A stretch of DNA of 46,291 nt, taken from an uncultured Saprospirales bacterium (GTDB taxonomy: Bacteria > Bacteroidota > Bacteroidia > Chitinophagales > Saprospiraceae). The position numbers and the translations under genes were made by a program. Under the pieces are notes generated by a model, which ran no database searches, was not told the origin of the DNA, and saw only the letters and a list, made by a program, of their open reading frames with translations. How positions within the stretch are numbered: the first letter of the stretch is position 1; the number at the start of each line of letters is the position of its first letter. Location: positions 1 to 46,291 of the forward strand of contig CALAZP010000215.1 of assembly GCA_937926355.1 (NCBI GenBank). Reading direction: 5' to 3'. This document shows, piece by piece, positions 17,388-26,441 of the stretch.

Positions 17388-20300
17388 TTATCTTTGAATC
17401 ACTATAAAGCCGGCAACTGGAGAACCTCCAGACCCAAAATTAAGGATATAATAATAGGTTCCAACAGGCAAGTTTTTTCCTTTATAAGTTCCGTCCCAAT
17501 TGTTTTGATAGGGAATTGGAGAGCGGTAAACTTCATCACCCCAGTTGTTGTATATGGTAATTTGGCTATCTGGATAACCTGTGTCATCTAGTAAGCAAGT
17601 AATAATCAGTTGATCATTGATGCCATCTCCGTTGGGCGTAAAAATAGTAGGCACGGTACAAGGAGCATCGGCTCCAACTTGCAGGTTAACTTCTGCCATT
17701 GCACAAGAACAATTTTCAACACATATTTCATAAATCAATCGGTCTGCTCCAACAAATAAAGCATTGGGAGAATATTCAATTAAGGTATCATTTTCAATGG
17801 AGATATTCCCTCCAGTTGGGTACTGCACTAAATTAAGTTGTATATCTTCCCCGAAAGTACTGTCGTTTAATAGAATATTTAATGATGCTTCCTGTTGAAA
17901 AGGAATTTCATAAGTATCGTCATTGGCAATGGGGCTGGGGGTAAAGTCAATATAAAGAGTATCTCTTGAGGAAGGCCCACAAATACCTTGATCTATGGTC
18001 CATACAAAAGTATTAATTCCGCTCTTTAGACCCGCGGCAGTAGTGCGGTGAAATCCTGGGTTTGAAAAACTAATGGAGGCATCAGTAGCGCTCCACTGAC
18101 CTGAACTACCAATTGTAGGTTCAGCTGCATTTAATTGTACTGAGGTATCATTGCTACAAAGGACAAAATCTTCTCCAGCATCTGGATTAGGATCAGATAC
18201 TACGACAAAGACATCATCGGTTGTTGTGCCGCAAGCACTCGCTACTACCCAGGTAAATTTATATTGATTACCAGGTTCCAAACCAGTTATTGATGAATTC
18301 GGGTCATTAGGATTTATAATTCTGACGCCAATTAATTCTTGTAGTGGATTTTGTACCCAGCTACCTATCCCGGTAGTTACTTCAGTGGCGCTCAATTGGG
18401 TGGTGTTAGCATTGCATGCTAAGATATCATCACCAGCTTCAACTGTAGCTTGGCGGGTTATTTTAACCTCGACATCATCAAAATCATAATTTTGGCAGAA
18501 TCCATCTGATAAGGTCCACCGGAAGATGTAAGTTGTATCGGGAACTAAGTTGGTAACATCAGATTTTGGAAGACTAGGATTAACGATAACTACTCCCTGG
18601 TCGGGACCACTAACAATACTCCATTTTCCTGTCCCTACAGCAGGTGCTGAAGCGTCCAAAGTTAATATAGAAGAGGAACAGATTTCTTTATCCACTCCTG
18701 CAAATGCTCTATTTTCGGGAGCTTGAGAGAAAGTAACATTGACGATATTTGAAAGATCTGAAACACACCCACTTCTTTCAGCTGTTGTAGAAAATCCATA
18801 TACGCCCGATTGATAGCTAGAAAAATCTTCTATAATTAAATTTGGATCATCAGTTTTTGAAATTAATTCGTCGAATACAAACCAATTATAAGAAGTAGAG
18901 TCGGATGGGGAAGGCGTTTCTATAGTTAATTGTAGAAAACCTGTAGCGTCTATAAGGCAAACTGGGCCACTTGAGGTCAAGAGAGGGGGCTCTGGAACTG
19001 TTTTTAAATCAATAATAAGCGTATCGGGAATAGCCATACAGCCTCCAATGAATCCATTCAAAATATAAGCACCTGACTTTCCATTATTTACGGTAGGGTT
19101 GGCAATATTGGCATTGAAATCAGGACCTTGCCAACTAAATTGAGTAAGACTAGGCCCAGAAGCCATCAATTGAAAGGCTTGTCCCTCACAAGCTACATCT
19201 TGAATAGAAGCTTGAATCGTTGGTACGGGAATTACAGAAAGTAAGGTTGAATTAGAAGTAGATGAAAAACAGCCTTCATATTTGAATTGAACGGAATAAT
19301 TTCCAGAATCTTGCAAAGAGACTTCTTCGAAATATAAAATAGGTTCTGAAGTTTCTATGGGACCATTGGGAGTAATCCAAAGGTATTCTACGGAAATTCC
19401 AATAGGTTCTGCAACAGTTATTTGTGCGGTCTCTCCTTCACATATTGTTGTAGAGGCTAATTCCAAATTGGATGGGGAAGGCAGAGCAGGAGGTACTTGT
19501 AAGTCAATAATATCATTACTTTGGCATCCTATGGAATTAGTGACAAAAAAGGTATATATGCCATTATCCATACTGGAAATATTTTCTAAAATAAGATCTT
19601 GGGATTCAGAGATAGTATCGTTGTTAGGATTAGTCCATTGAAAAGTCAGATTAGGGTCAAATGAGGTAATTAATGTACGGATTGTACCACTTTGGCCATT
19701 CCCAAAACAATCTGGTAAGTCTAAGCTTATTTGGTCTATTGTTGGACTTTCAGATATTTCAAGGTTAAGATTATTGGACAGGGTGCAGCCTAATTGATCC
19801 CTCACTGTCAATGAATAAAGGCCAGCTTGATTAGGTTGGATATCATTAATAGTAAAGCTGGAATTATTACTAGTGAACCCCTGAGGCCCAGACCAGTTGA
19901 TAGCAGCAATTTGGGTAGAGGTGTTGAAACTAAATTCAATTAAATTTCCAGGACAAACAGTGGTGTCTTGCCATTCCAGTTCCAAATCCGGCAAAGATTG
20001 TACGGCTACGTATTGGCTATTGGATGTGGGAGTGTTACACCCCTCAATATTCTGAGTTACATTCCAGAAACCCTCTTGATCAGTGGTCACCTTTTCTATT
20101 AATAATTCTTCTGTTTCTGTCTCAAAAATTTGATTGTTTGGCCCGGTCCAAGTAAATTTTGCACCTGGGCTTAAAGATGGCGAAATTAGAAGGAGGGAAT
20201 CTCCTAAGCACAAGGTATCTATGGGCATAATAAGAGGAGTTGGCCATGCTGGAGTTATTTCGATAAAAAGGGAATCTTCTATGGATTGGCATTGTCCATT

Positions 20301-23300
20301 ATTGGCAGAAAGTGTTATCCAACCGGATTGTACTCCCTGCCAATCTATGGATGCTCCATTTGCAGAAAAGCCATCAGGTCCTTTCCAAAAATATTCAAAG
20401 GAAGTATTAGGATCATTAACATTAAGTTGAACAATAGATCCAGAACAGTAGGAATTATTAGTTGAGGATATTTCAACCAATGGTGCCTCATTAATAAATA
20501 TGGTTTGAGGAGCAGATGGGGGACCTAAGCAGGCTTTTTTTGAAACCCTAACGGATAAATTGGGATTATTTCCCATTGCTGGGACGGTATATTTTAAAGA
20601 GTTTGAATCGGAAATCCCTAGCAATTGATTATTCTCGTACCAATAATATTGAATGGAATCGCCTTTAGGCGTGGGACCGTCGATATTCAGCATTATTTGT
20701 TCTCCTTCACACTTCGTTCCAATGCTGGAAAGAACGGGTTTATAAGGTAATGCTTCGGCGGGGACGAAGATGCTGTCTTCTGTGAAACACCCATCAAACC
20801 CAAGCAGGGTAAGTTTATAAAATCCTTCTAGGGATTCATCGGCGTCATTGATAACAGAAAAAGCATTGGAAGAAGAAAACCCATTAGGTCCAGACCAAAA
20901 GAAAGAAAAATTACCTTCTGGGGGACCCGGAAAAAGTTCGAGACGACCACTGGAGCAATCTGTAATAGAGAAACTCGTCTGAGGACGCAATTTTTCAATT
21001 TTTACAACGAATCCGCAAGAGTCTCTATTTCCAGCTTCATCTTCTGCAATTAGGTAAAGTTCTTTTTCTGGATAATCAGTACAAGTAATTACTGGGAAAT
21101 TAATATAGAGGTTAGTTAGTGCACAATTATCAAAACTCCCAGCATCTACATTTTCAATAGCAACTAAATAAGATTGATCAAAACCAGGATTGATCAAAAC
21201 CGTATCGTTTTTGCATTTAGCTTCCGGACTTTGAACATCTTGGATATTGATAGAGAAGGTACAAGAATCTTTATATCCACTTTCATCTTCTACATAATAG
21301 GTCATATTATTTATTCCTACTTCGAAAAGTATGGCTTCAGTTGGAATTCCAGGAGTAAAAGGTAAATCAGAAGCTCCATCTAGGGTGAATCCTGAAAAAT
21401 AATCAATGGTATCTTGATTGGGAATACAATTATCCGATATAGAGGGAAGCGGGGGAAGTAAAGAGGCATAACAATAATTGGAATCTATTGCTACAGTTAT
21501 TGGATCCGGACAAAAAACGGAAACCTTCTGTATATCTTCAACCATTATATTGGAGGTACAAGTATCGGAATTTCCAGCACAATCTATGGTAATTAGATTT
21601 AAACTGTGATTGCCCGGATATACCTCAACAAAGAAGGAATCAGCAGAAAGATTTATAATTTGAATAGGATTTTGATCATCTAATTGATAAAAAAGACTTA
21701 AACCCGAATATTCAATGGTGGCGTAGGTTAAGTTTACCGATGCTGTGCTTACCCCAGAACAAATTGGATCAATATCTGATCCAGGGATATTATCTACGGG
21801 AGGATTGGGGATTAATTTAATAAAAATTGAATCATCGTCGATCCAGTTCGCAAATGTTTCCAAAGAAATTTGGAATGAAGTAGAGCTGTTTTGACAAGGC
21901 TCCATAGTTGGGGACGGTGTATGATTAGTTATCCCTATTAATTGGTTGTTTTCATCTAATACAGAGAAATACTCTTTTGGGTCTTCAATATTAACATTTT
22001 GAAGATCAATGGTCAATGTAAAAGGTTTGGATGGATGGTAAGCAAGGTTTTTATCAGGAGCAGGCAATGAAAATGTTATGGGCGCAACTGAACCAAATGA
22101 ACTACTATCGGTAGCCTCACTAGCACTAATAACAGGCAATTCTTGAGTAATAGTACTGTTAATAATTACGTCTGGACAACTCTCGGTAATTGCGGGAATA
22201 GGCCACCCAATAAGAGCGAAACAAGCGTCATTTTCTAGATTTAAAACTGTATCTAAGGGGCAATTGGATAGCATAGGAGGGTCATTATCTACCAGGCTAA
22301 AAGAGGCTTGCGCAATTGTTGTATTGCCGCATTCGTCAGTTACACTAAAATTGACAATTTGCATTCTTATTGCAGCGCCTACTCTACATTCAGTTGATGG
22401 TAGAAAAGGATCCGATTGATTTCCCACATAAGTGGACCATGTCAATTGGTCATCTGATGAACAATTATCTGTAGCAATTGCCCCGCCAAGGTTGGAAATC
22501 CATTGATTAAAAATACTATCAATATTTTCTGAATAAAAACAAGTAATTATGGTATCTGTGGGAGGTGTTACGAATACAGGAGGCGTGTTGTCTGAAAAGC
22601 TTATAGACTGAGCATGAGTAGCCTGATTACCACATTCATCTTCTATAATCCAATGTTTTATAATGGTAAATAGTCCTGAACAATCGCCCGGCAAGGTGTC
22701 TATATGGCTAACATAAACTATTATTTGTTCGGTTGAGGAACAATTATCTACTAAATCAACAGGTTGACCTAATAAATCTAAATTTATTGACAAATCACAG
22801 TTTGGGAGGATGGTATCCTTGGGTGCTGTAAATTGAGGAGGAATGGTATCCACAACCGTAATTATTTGTGTTGCAGGTAAGGATACTGTACCACAAGTAT
22901 CTATAACGGTCCATGTTCTTTCAATAATGTAATTTCCTGAACAATTGTTTGCTATAATTTGGTCCTCAAATAATGGAGGTCTATTGGCAATATCAGGATC
23001 ACAATTGTCTGTTATCTCAGAGGGTCTACCTGTGAGATCTAAATTGTAAGGGTCTTCCGAACACTGAATGGTGATATCTGGGGGAACAGTAAAGGTCGGT
23101 GCTCCAAAAAATGGGTCATTAGCATCGAAATCTTGAACGTTAAGAAAAAAGGAGCCGCTTACTGGTGGATTACATCCGTCTGTTACCGTCCAACGATATT
23201 CAACAGAATATTCATAATAACAAGAACCAAATTCTCTGAATATTGAATCAAGGGTAATATTTGCATTAATAGTTATTGAGTCGAGGCAATTGTCACGTGC

Positions 23301-23729
23301 GGTAACTTTGGGGAGAGGGGGAATAGGATCGCTACACGACAGAAATAAGTTACTGCTGGGTATTCCAATAAGAACTGGCGGTTCATTATCGATGGTGTTT
23401 AGTTGAACAGGAAGGGTATCTTTTACCCCACAACTGTCCCCAATAAAAATATTGAAAAGTTTAGTTTGACAATTTCCAATATTGATATCTTCCTCGGACA
23501 AATCATTAGTAACCACTCTAAAATTAGAATCACATGTCTGCAGGGTATCATTAAAAATTAAATCGGACTGAATTGAATCTAACCAAATTCCAATATTTCC
23601 CACATTACAAGGTAGGGTGTCAAAAAGCGTATCTCGTTGGGTCACCAAAGAATATGCCTCAATATGAATAGAAAAGGTCAGCGCGACCGAAAGATACAGA
23701 AGGGGGTTTTTGTATCGGTTTTTTTTCAT
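17388..23729 (-). CDS. Giant multi-domain surface protein with type B T9SS C-terminal domain
   Basis: A 2,113-residue secreted protein starting at ATG 23729 (a TTG seven codons upstream is less likely): signal peptide at about 1-25; several HYR/Ig-like modules (about 60-900) with repeated DNCS and DTxPPxF elements; nine Ig-like modules (about 930-1650), each with a Cys near the start, a WxGPxGF-like turn and a closing GxY...GC; three modules opening AGxDxxxC; an ANDDTY cadherin-like module; and the CHU_C/gliding-motility C-terminal domain with FTPNGDGINDQ and YNNWGDEVYR. The type B CTD directs export by the type IX system and the downstream PorP/SprF is its probable partner. High cysteine content suggests disulfide-stabilised modules. 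The role is probably adhesion or matrix formation; no enzyme domain is seen. Confidence 0.93.
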   Translation of the reverse strand: MKKNRYKNPLLYLSVALTFSIHIEAYSLVTQRDTLFDTLPCNVGNIGIWLDSIQSDLIFNDTLQTCDSNFRVVTNDLSEEDINIGNCQTKLFNIFIGDSCGVKDTLPVQLNTIDNEPPVLIGIPSSNLFLSCSDPIPPLPKVTARDNCLDSITINANITLDSIFREFGSCYYEYSVEYRWTVTDGCNPPVSGSFFLNVQDFDANDPFFGAPTFTVPPDITIQCSEDPYNLDLTGRPSEITDNCDPDIANRPPLFEDQIIANNCSGNYIIERTWTVIDTCGTVSLPATQIITVVDTIPPQFTAPKDTILPNCDLSINLDLLGQPVDLVDNCSSTEQIIVYVSHIDTLPGDCSGLFTIIKHWIIEDECGNQATHAQSISFSDNTPPVFVTPPTDTIITCFYSENIDSIFNQWISNLGGAIATDNCSSDDQLTWSTYVGNQSDPFLPSTECRVGAAIRMQIVNFSVTDECGNTTIAQASFSLVDNDPPMLSNCPLDTVLNLENDACFALIGWPIPAITESCPDVIINSTITQELPVISASEATDSSSFGSVAPITFSLPAPDKNLAYHPSKPFTLTIDLQNVNIEDPKEYFSVLDENNQLIGITNHTPSPTMEPCQNSSTSFQISLETFANWIDDDSIFIKLIPNPPVDNIPGSDIDPICSGVSTASVNLTYATIEYSGLSLFYQLDDQNPIQIINLSADSFFVEVYPGNHSLNLITIDCAGNSDTCTSNIMVEDIQKVSVFCPDPITVAIDSNYCYASLLPPLPSISDNCIPNQDTIDYFSGFTLDGASDLPFTPGIPTEAILFEVGINNMTYYVEDESGYKDSCTFSINIQDVQSPEAKCKNDTVLINPGFDQSYLVAIENVDAGSFDNCALTNLYINFPVITCTDYPEKELYLIAEDEAGNRDSCGFVVKIEKLRPQTSFSITDCSSGRLELFPGPPEGNFSFFWSGPNGFSSSNAFSVINDADESLEGFYKLTLLGFDGCFTEDSIFVPAEALPYKPVLSSIGTKCEGEQIMLNIDGPTPKGDSIQYYWYENNQLLGISDSNSLKYTVPAMGNNPNLSVRVSKKACLGPPSAPQTIFINEAPLVEISSTNNSYCSGSIVQLNVNDPNTSFEYFWKGPDGFSANGASIDWQGVQSGWITLSANNGQCQSIEDSLFIEITPAWPTPLIMPIDTLCLGDSLLLISPSLSPGAKFTWTGPNNQIFETETEELLIEKVTTDQEGFWNVTQNIEGCNTPTSNSQYVAVQSLPDLELEWQDTTVCPGNLIEFSFNTSTQIAAINWSGPQGFTSNNSSFTINDIQPNQAGLYSLTVRDQLGCTLSNNLNLEISESPTIDQISLDLPDCFGNGQSGTIRTLITSFDPNLTFQWTNPNNDTISESQDLILENISSMDNGIYTFFVTNSIGCQSNDIIDLQVPPALPSPSNLELASTTICEGETAQITVAEPIGISVEYLWITPNGPIETSEPILYFEEVSLQDSGNYSVQFKYEGCFSSTSNSTLLSVIPVPTIQASIQDVACEGQAFQLMASGPSLTQFSWQGPDFNANIANPTVNNGKSGAYILNGFIGGCMAIPDTLIIDLKTVPEPPLLTSSGPVCLIDATGFLQLTIETPSPSDSTSYNWFVFDELISKTDDPNLIIEDFSSYQSGVYGFSTTAERSGCVSDLSNIVNVTFSQAPENRAFAGVDKEICSSSILTLDASAPAVGTGKWSIVSGPDQGVVIVNPSLPKSDVTNLVPDTTYIFRWTLSDGFCQNYDFDDVEVKITRQATVEAGDDILACNANTTQLSATEVTTGIGSWVQNPLQELIGVRIINPNDPNSSITGLEPGNQYKFTWVVASACGTTTDDVFVVVSDPNPDAGEDFVLCSNDTSVQLNAAEPTIGSSGQWSATDASISFSNPGFHRTTAAGLKSGINTFVWTIDQGICGPSSRDTLYIDFTPSPIANDDTYEIPFQQEASLNILLNDSTFGEDIQLNLVQYPTGGNISIENDTLIEYSPNALFVGADRLIYEICVENCSCAMAEVNLQVGADAPCTVPTIFTPNGDGINDQLIITCLLDDTGYPDSQITIYNNWGDEVYRSPIPYQNNWDGTYKGKNLPVGTYYYILNFGSGGSPVAGFIVIQR

Positions 23730-23770
23730 AAGAAGATGGGAACGGTACAAATAGTTTATTTATTATAAAA

Positions 23771-25273
23771 TTAGGACATATTATCGAAATCGGTTAGGGC
23801 GGTTTCCATTCTTTCTATCACCCTTTCTTTTCCCAGTAATTCCATCATTTCGAATACCGCTGGCCCTTTCATGGTTCCAGCTAATCCCAATCTTAATACT
23901 GGCAAAATCTGACCTGGTGAAAGGGTTTTTAATTCCATGAACTCGTTGGTCAAGGCTTGAATTTTTTCTGCGGTAAATTCAACCAATTCTTGGAGCAATG
24001 AAAGGTAGTGTTCGAAAATGGGTCGAAATTCAATGGACCATTTTTTTCTGACCATTTTTTCATCATAGTTTTCGACCGGTTGGAAGAAATAATATCCGTT
24101 AGTCCAAAAGTCTTCAAGCAGATTTACTCTTTCTTTCATCAGTTGACAAAAGGCAATTGCAGTATTGAGGTCCGCATCAATTTGATGTCGTTTTAAGATC
24201 GGCAAAACCAGCTTGGCTAATTCTTGCGGTTCTTTGTGGATAATGTATTGTTGATTAAACCATTTTGCTTTTTCGATGTCAAACCTAGAACCTGATTTTC
24301 CTACATTTTTCAAATCAAAAGAATCAATCAACTCGGATAAGGAAAACAGCTCTCTTTCATCGCCCGGGTTCCATCCCAATAAGGCTAAAAAATTAATAAC
24401 AGCCTCCGGCAAAAACCCTTTTTCCCTAAAACCATCAAAGTGATCATTATTAGATACCCAATCAATGGGGAAAACGGGTATTCCTAATGCCTGACCATCT
24501 CTTTTGGAAAGTTTGCCCTTTCCGGAAGGTTTAAGCAGTAGTGGTAAATGGGCGAAATGAGGCATTTTATCCTCCCAGCCCAACATTTTGTACAGTAAGA
24601 TATGGTGAGGGGTACTTGATAACCATTCTTCTCCTCTAATCACGTGAGTAATTTGCATGAGGTAATCATCTACAATATTTGCTAAATGATAGGTTGGCCA
24701 GCCATCTCCTTTAAGGATAATTTTATCGTCAAGATCACTACCCTGGAAGGAAACGGCACCTCTTATAAGATCAGAGAATGCAATGGATTCTTTTTCAGGA
24801 ATTTTAAGTCTGACGACAAAAGGAGTTTGGTTAGCCAATAATTCTTGCACTTCTGCTTCTGGTAGCGCAAGACTATTTCGCATTTGCATTCGCACCTTGT
24901 GTCCATAGATAAAATTTGGATCCTCTTTTCTTTTGGAATCAAGTGATTCCGGTGTATCAAATGCGTAATATGCAGAACCATTAGCAATCAATTGGTCTGC
25001 ATATTTACGGTAAAGATGTTTTCTTTCAGATTGTCTGTACGGTCCGAAAGGACCGCCAATAAAAGGACTTTCATCTGGTATGATCCCACACCATTCAAGG
25101 GCTTCCTGGATATACTTTTCGGCCCCTGAAACGAATCTATTTTGATCGGTATCTTCAATTCTCAGAATGAATTTACCATTGTTTTTTTTAGCTAGTAAAT
25201 AATTGTAAAGGGCTGTTCGTACCCCTCCTATATGTAGGGGACCAGTCGGACTTGGAGCAAATCTTAGTCTCAT
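23771..25273 (-). CDS. gltX: Glutamyl-tRNA synthetase
   Basis: A 500-residue class I aminoacyl-tRNA synthetase. FAPSPTGPLHIGG (5-17) holds the HIGH motif, RIEDTDQNR lies near 38, and the KMSKS loop is KLSKR at 254-258. The C-terminal helical anticodon-binding part ends normally. It charges tRNA-Glu, and possibly tRNA-Gln if the organism uses the GatCAB route, which the window cannot tell. It is transcribed toward the giant cargo gene with only 41 bases between, and I see no terminator there, so read-through into the secretion operon is possible. Confidence 0.96.
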   Translation of the reverse strand: MRLRFAPSPTGPLHIGGVRTALYNYLLAKKNNGKFILRIEDTDQNRFVSGAEKYIQEALEWCGIIPDESPFIGGPFGPYRQSERKHLYRKYADQLIANGSAYYAFDTPESLDSKRKEDPNFIYGHKVRMQMRNSLALPEAEVQELLANQTPFVVRLKIPEKESIAFSDLIRGAVSFQGSDLDDKIILKGDGWPTYHLANIVDDYLMQITHVIRGEEWLSSTPHHILLYKMLGWEDKMPHFAHLPLLLKPSGKGKLSKRDGQALGIPVFPIDWVSNNDHFDGFREKGFLPEAVINFLALLGWNPGDERELFSLSELIDSFDLKNVGKSGSRFDIEKAKWFNQQYIIHKEPQELAKLVLPILKRHQIDADLNTAIAFCQLMKERVNLLEDFWTNGYYFFQPVENYDEKMVRKKWSIEFRPIFEHYLSLLQELVEFTAEKIQALTNEFMELKTLSPGQILPVLRLGLAGTMKGPAVFEMMELLGKERVIERMETALTDFDNMS

Positions 25274-25351
25274 GAAATGTTTTTATAAGGTTTCAGTGAA
25301 CATTTAATAAAAAAAACAGTTAAAAAATTCCTAATAATGCAGCTAATAAGA

Positions 25352-25366
25352 ATAACGAATCGTTAT
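25352..25366. promoter_or_regulatory. Palindrome in the gltX / deacetylase divergent region
   Basis: ATAACGA, one central A, TCGTTAT: a perfect 15-base palindrome 44 bases before the deacetylase ATG and 78 bases before gltX. Its size and symmetry fit the operator of a dimeric regulator. The rest of the 137-base gap is very AT-rich and shows no full TAnnTTTG box. Confidence 0.4.
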
Positions 25367-25410
25367 ATATGTAATAAAATTCCAACGTCAAACATATAAA
25401 CACAAATTTA

Positions 25411-26064
25411 ATGTATCTAGTTAACACCCCTCAATTCATACAAAAACTATTTCCTAATTTCATTTGGCAAATTCCAACGAATAAAAAAGAGTTGTTTTTG
25501 ACATTTGATGATGGTCCAGTTCCTGATGTTACGCCAGATGTATTAAATGTATTAGATGCGTATAATGCAAGTGCCACTTTTTTTATGGTAGGCAAAAATA
25601 TAAAAGAAAATCAAGAGTTATTTCAAGAGGTTATAGATCGAGGGCACCAAGTAGGAAACCACACTTTCTCTCACTTGAATGGCTGGAATGAAGATAACAT
25701 CAATTATTTTCACGATGTTAGGCATACAGAACATTTAACTGGAACCGGCTTATTCAGGCCACCATATGGCAAGTTAAGACCGAAGCAGGCAAAATTTCTG
25801 CAGCGTCATTACAAAATTGTAATGTGGAGTGTACTCAGTGGGGATTTTGATTCGGAAACTACACAAGAAGAATGCCTCAAAAATGTTATTGATAATGCTG
25901 TAAATGGTAGTATTATTGTTTTTCATGATAGTTTGAAGTCAGCCGATAAAATGTTGTGGGCGTTACCAAGGGTATTGGAGCATTTTTCCAATGAAGGATT
26001 TGTCTTCAGGTCAATTGATTTTACCAACAGAGCCACTAAGCATCTGGAGATGATATCCGCATAA
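25411..26064 (+). CDS. Polysaccharide deacetylase (NodB domain)
   Basis: A 217-residue carbohydrate esterase family 4 enzyme. All NodB motifs are visible: TFDDGP at 31-36 (catalytic and metal aspartates), HTFSH at 84-88 (metal histidines), RPPYG at 116-120, and IIVFHDS near 180. These enzymes remove acetyl groups from GlcNAc residues in chitin-like polymers or peptidoglycan. There is no clear signal peptide, which suggests a cytoplasmic or inner-leaflet substrate, or a missed export route. First gene of a plus-strand run that continues to 29153, eight bases before the DUF1232 gene. Confidence 0.92.
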   Translation: MYLVNTPQFIQKLFPNFIWQIPTNKKELFLTFDDGPVPDVTPDVLNVLDAYNASATFFMVGKNIKENQELFQEVIDRGHQVGNHTFSHLNGWNEDNINYFHDVRHTEHLTGTGLFRPPYGKLRPKQAKFLQRHYKIVMWSVLSGDFDSETTQEECLKNVIDNAVNGSIIVFHDSLKSADKMLWALPRVLEHFSNEGFVFRSIDFTNRATKHLEMISA

Positions 26065-26072
26065 TTGCAGAT

Positions 26073-26441
26073 ATGACCAGAAACAAGAAGGTTTTTTCAA
26101 ATTTTTTTAAAAAGTTAAAGCGCTATAGTCAAAAAGCGGGTTTACGAATAAGTTATGCCTCTTTACTTATGTATTATGCCTATACTCGAAGGGAGACGCC
26201 TTTGTGGGCTAAAAACATAATTCTTGGCTCCATTGCCTATTTTATTTCTCCTATTGATGCAGTTCCTGATTTAACACCTTTTTTGGGATACACAGATGAT
26301 TGGGGTATATTGAGTTTTGGATTAGTCACTATCGCAGCATATATAGATGATGAGGTTCGAAGTAAAGCGAAATCAAGATTAATGGAATTTTTTCCCAAGA
26401 TTAATTTAAAGGAAATTGAGGCAGTGGAAGATCAATTATAG
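26073..26441 (+). CDS. DUF1232 (YkvA-like) membrane protein
   Basis: A 122-residue protein with the DUF1232 core: ILGSIAYFISPIDAVPDLTP near residues 47-66 and a second hydrophobic stretch (ILSFGLVTIAAYI) after it. The PxDxVPD motif is the family hallmark. The basic N-terminus (KKLKRYSQKAG) suggests an inside-facing tail. The function of the family is unknown. It follows the deacetylase after eight bases and its 3' end overlaps the proposed TTG start of the TPR-vWA gene. Confidence 0.85.
   Translation: MTRNKKVFSNFFKKLKRYSQKAGLRISYASLLMYYAYTRRETPLWAKNIILGSIAYFISPIDAVPDLTPFLGYTDDWGILSFGLVTIAAYIDDEVRSKAKSRLMEFFPKINLKEIEAVEDQL

Noticed and set aside
19357..20430. Open frames of 94-98 codons antisense to the giant cargo gene
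   Set aside because: They mirror repeated Ig-like coding units, show no start signals and no protein-like composition.
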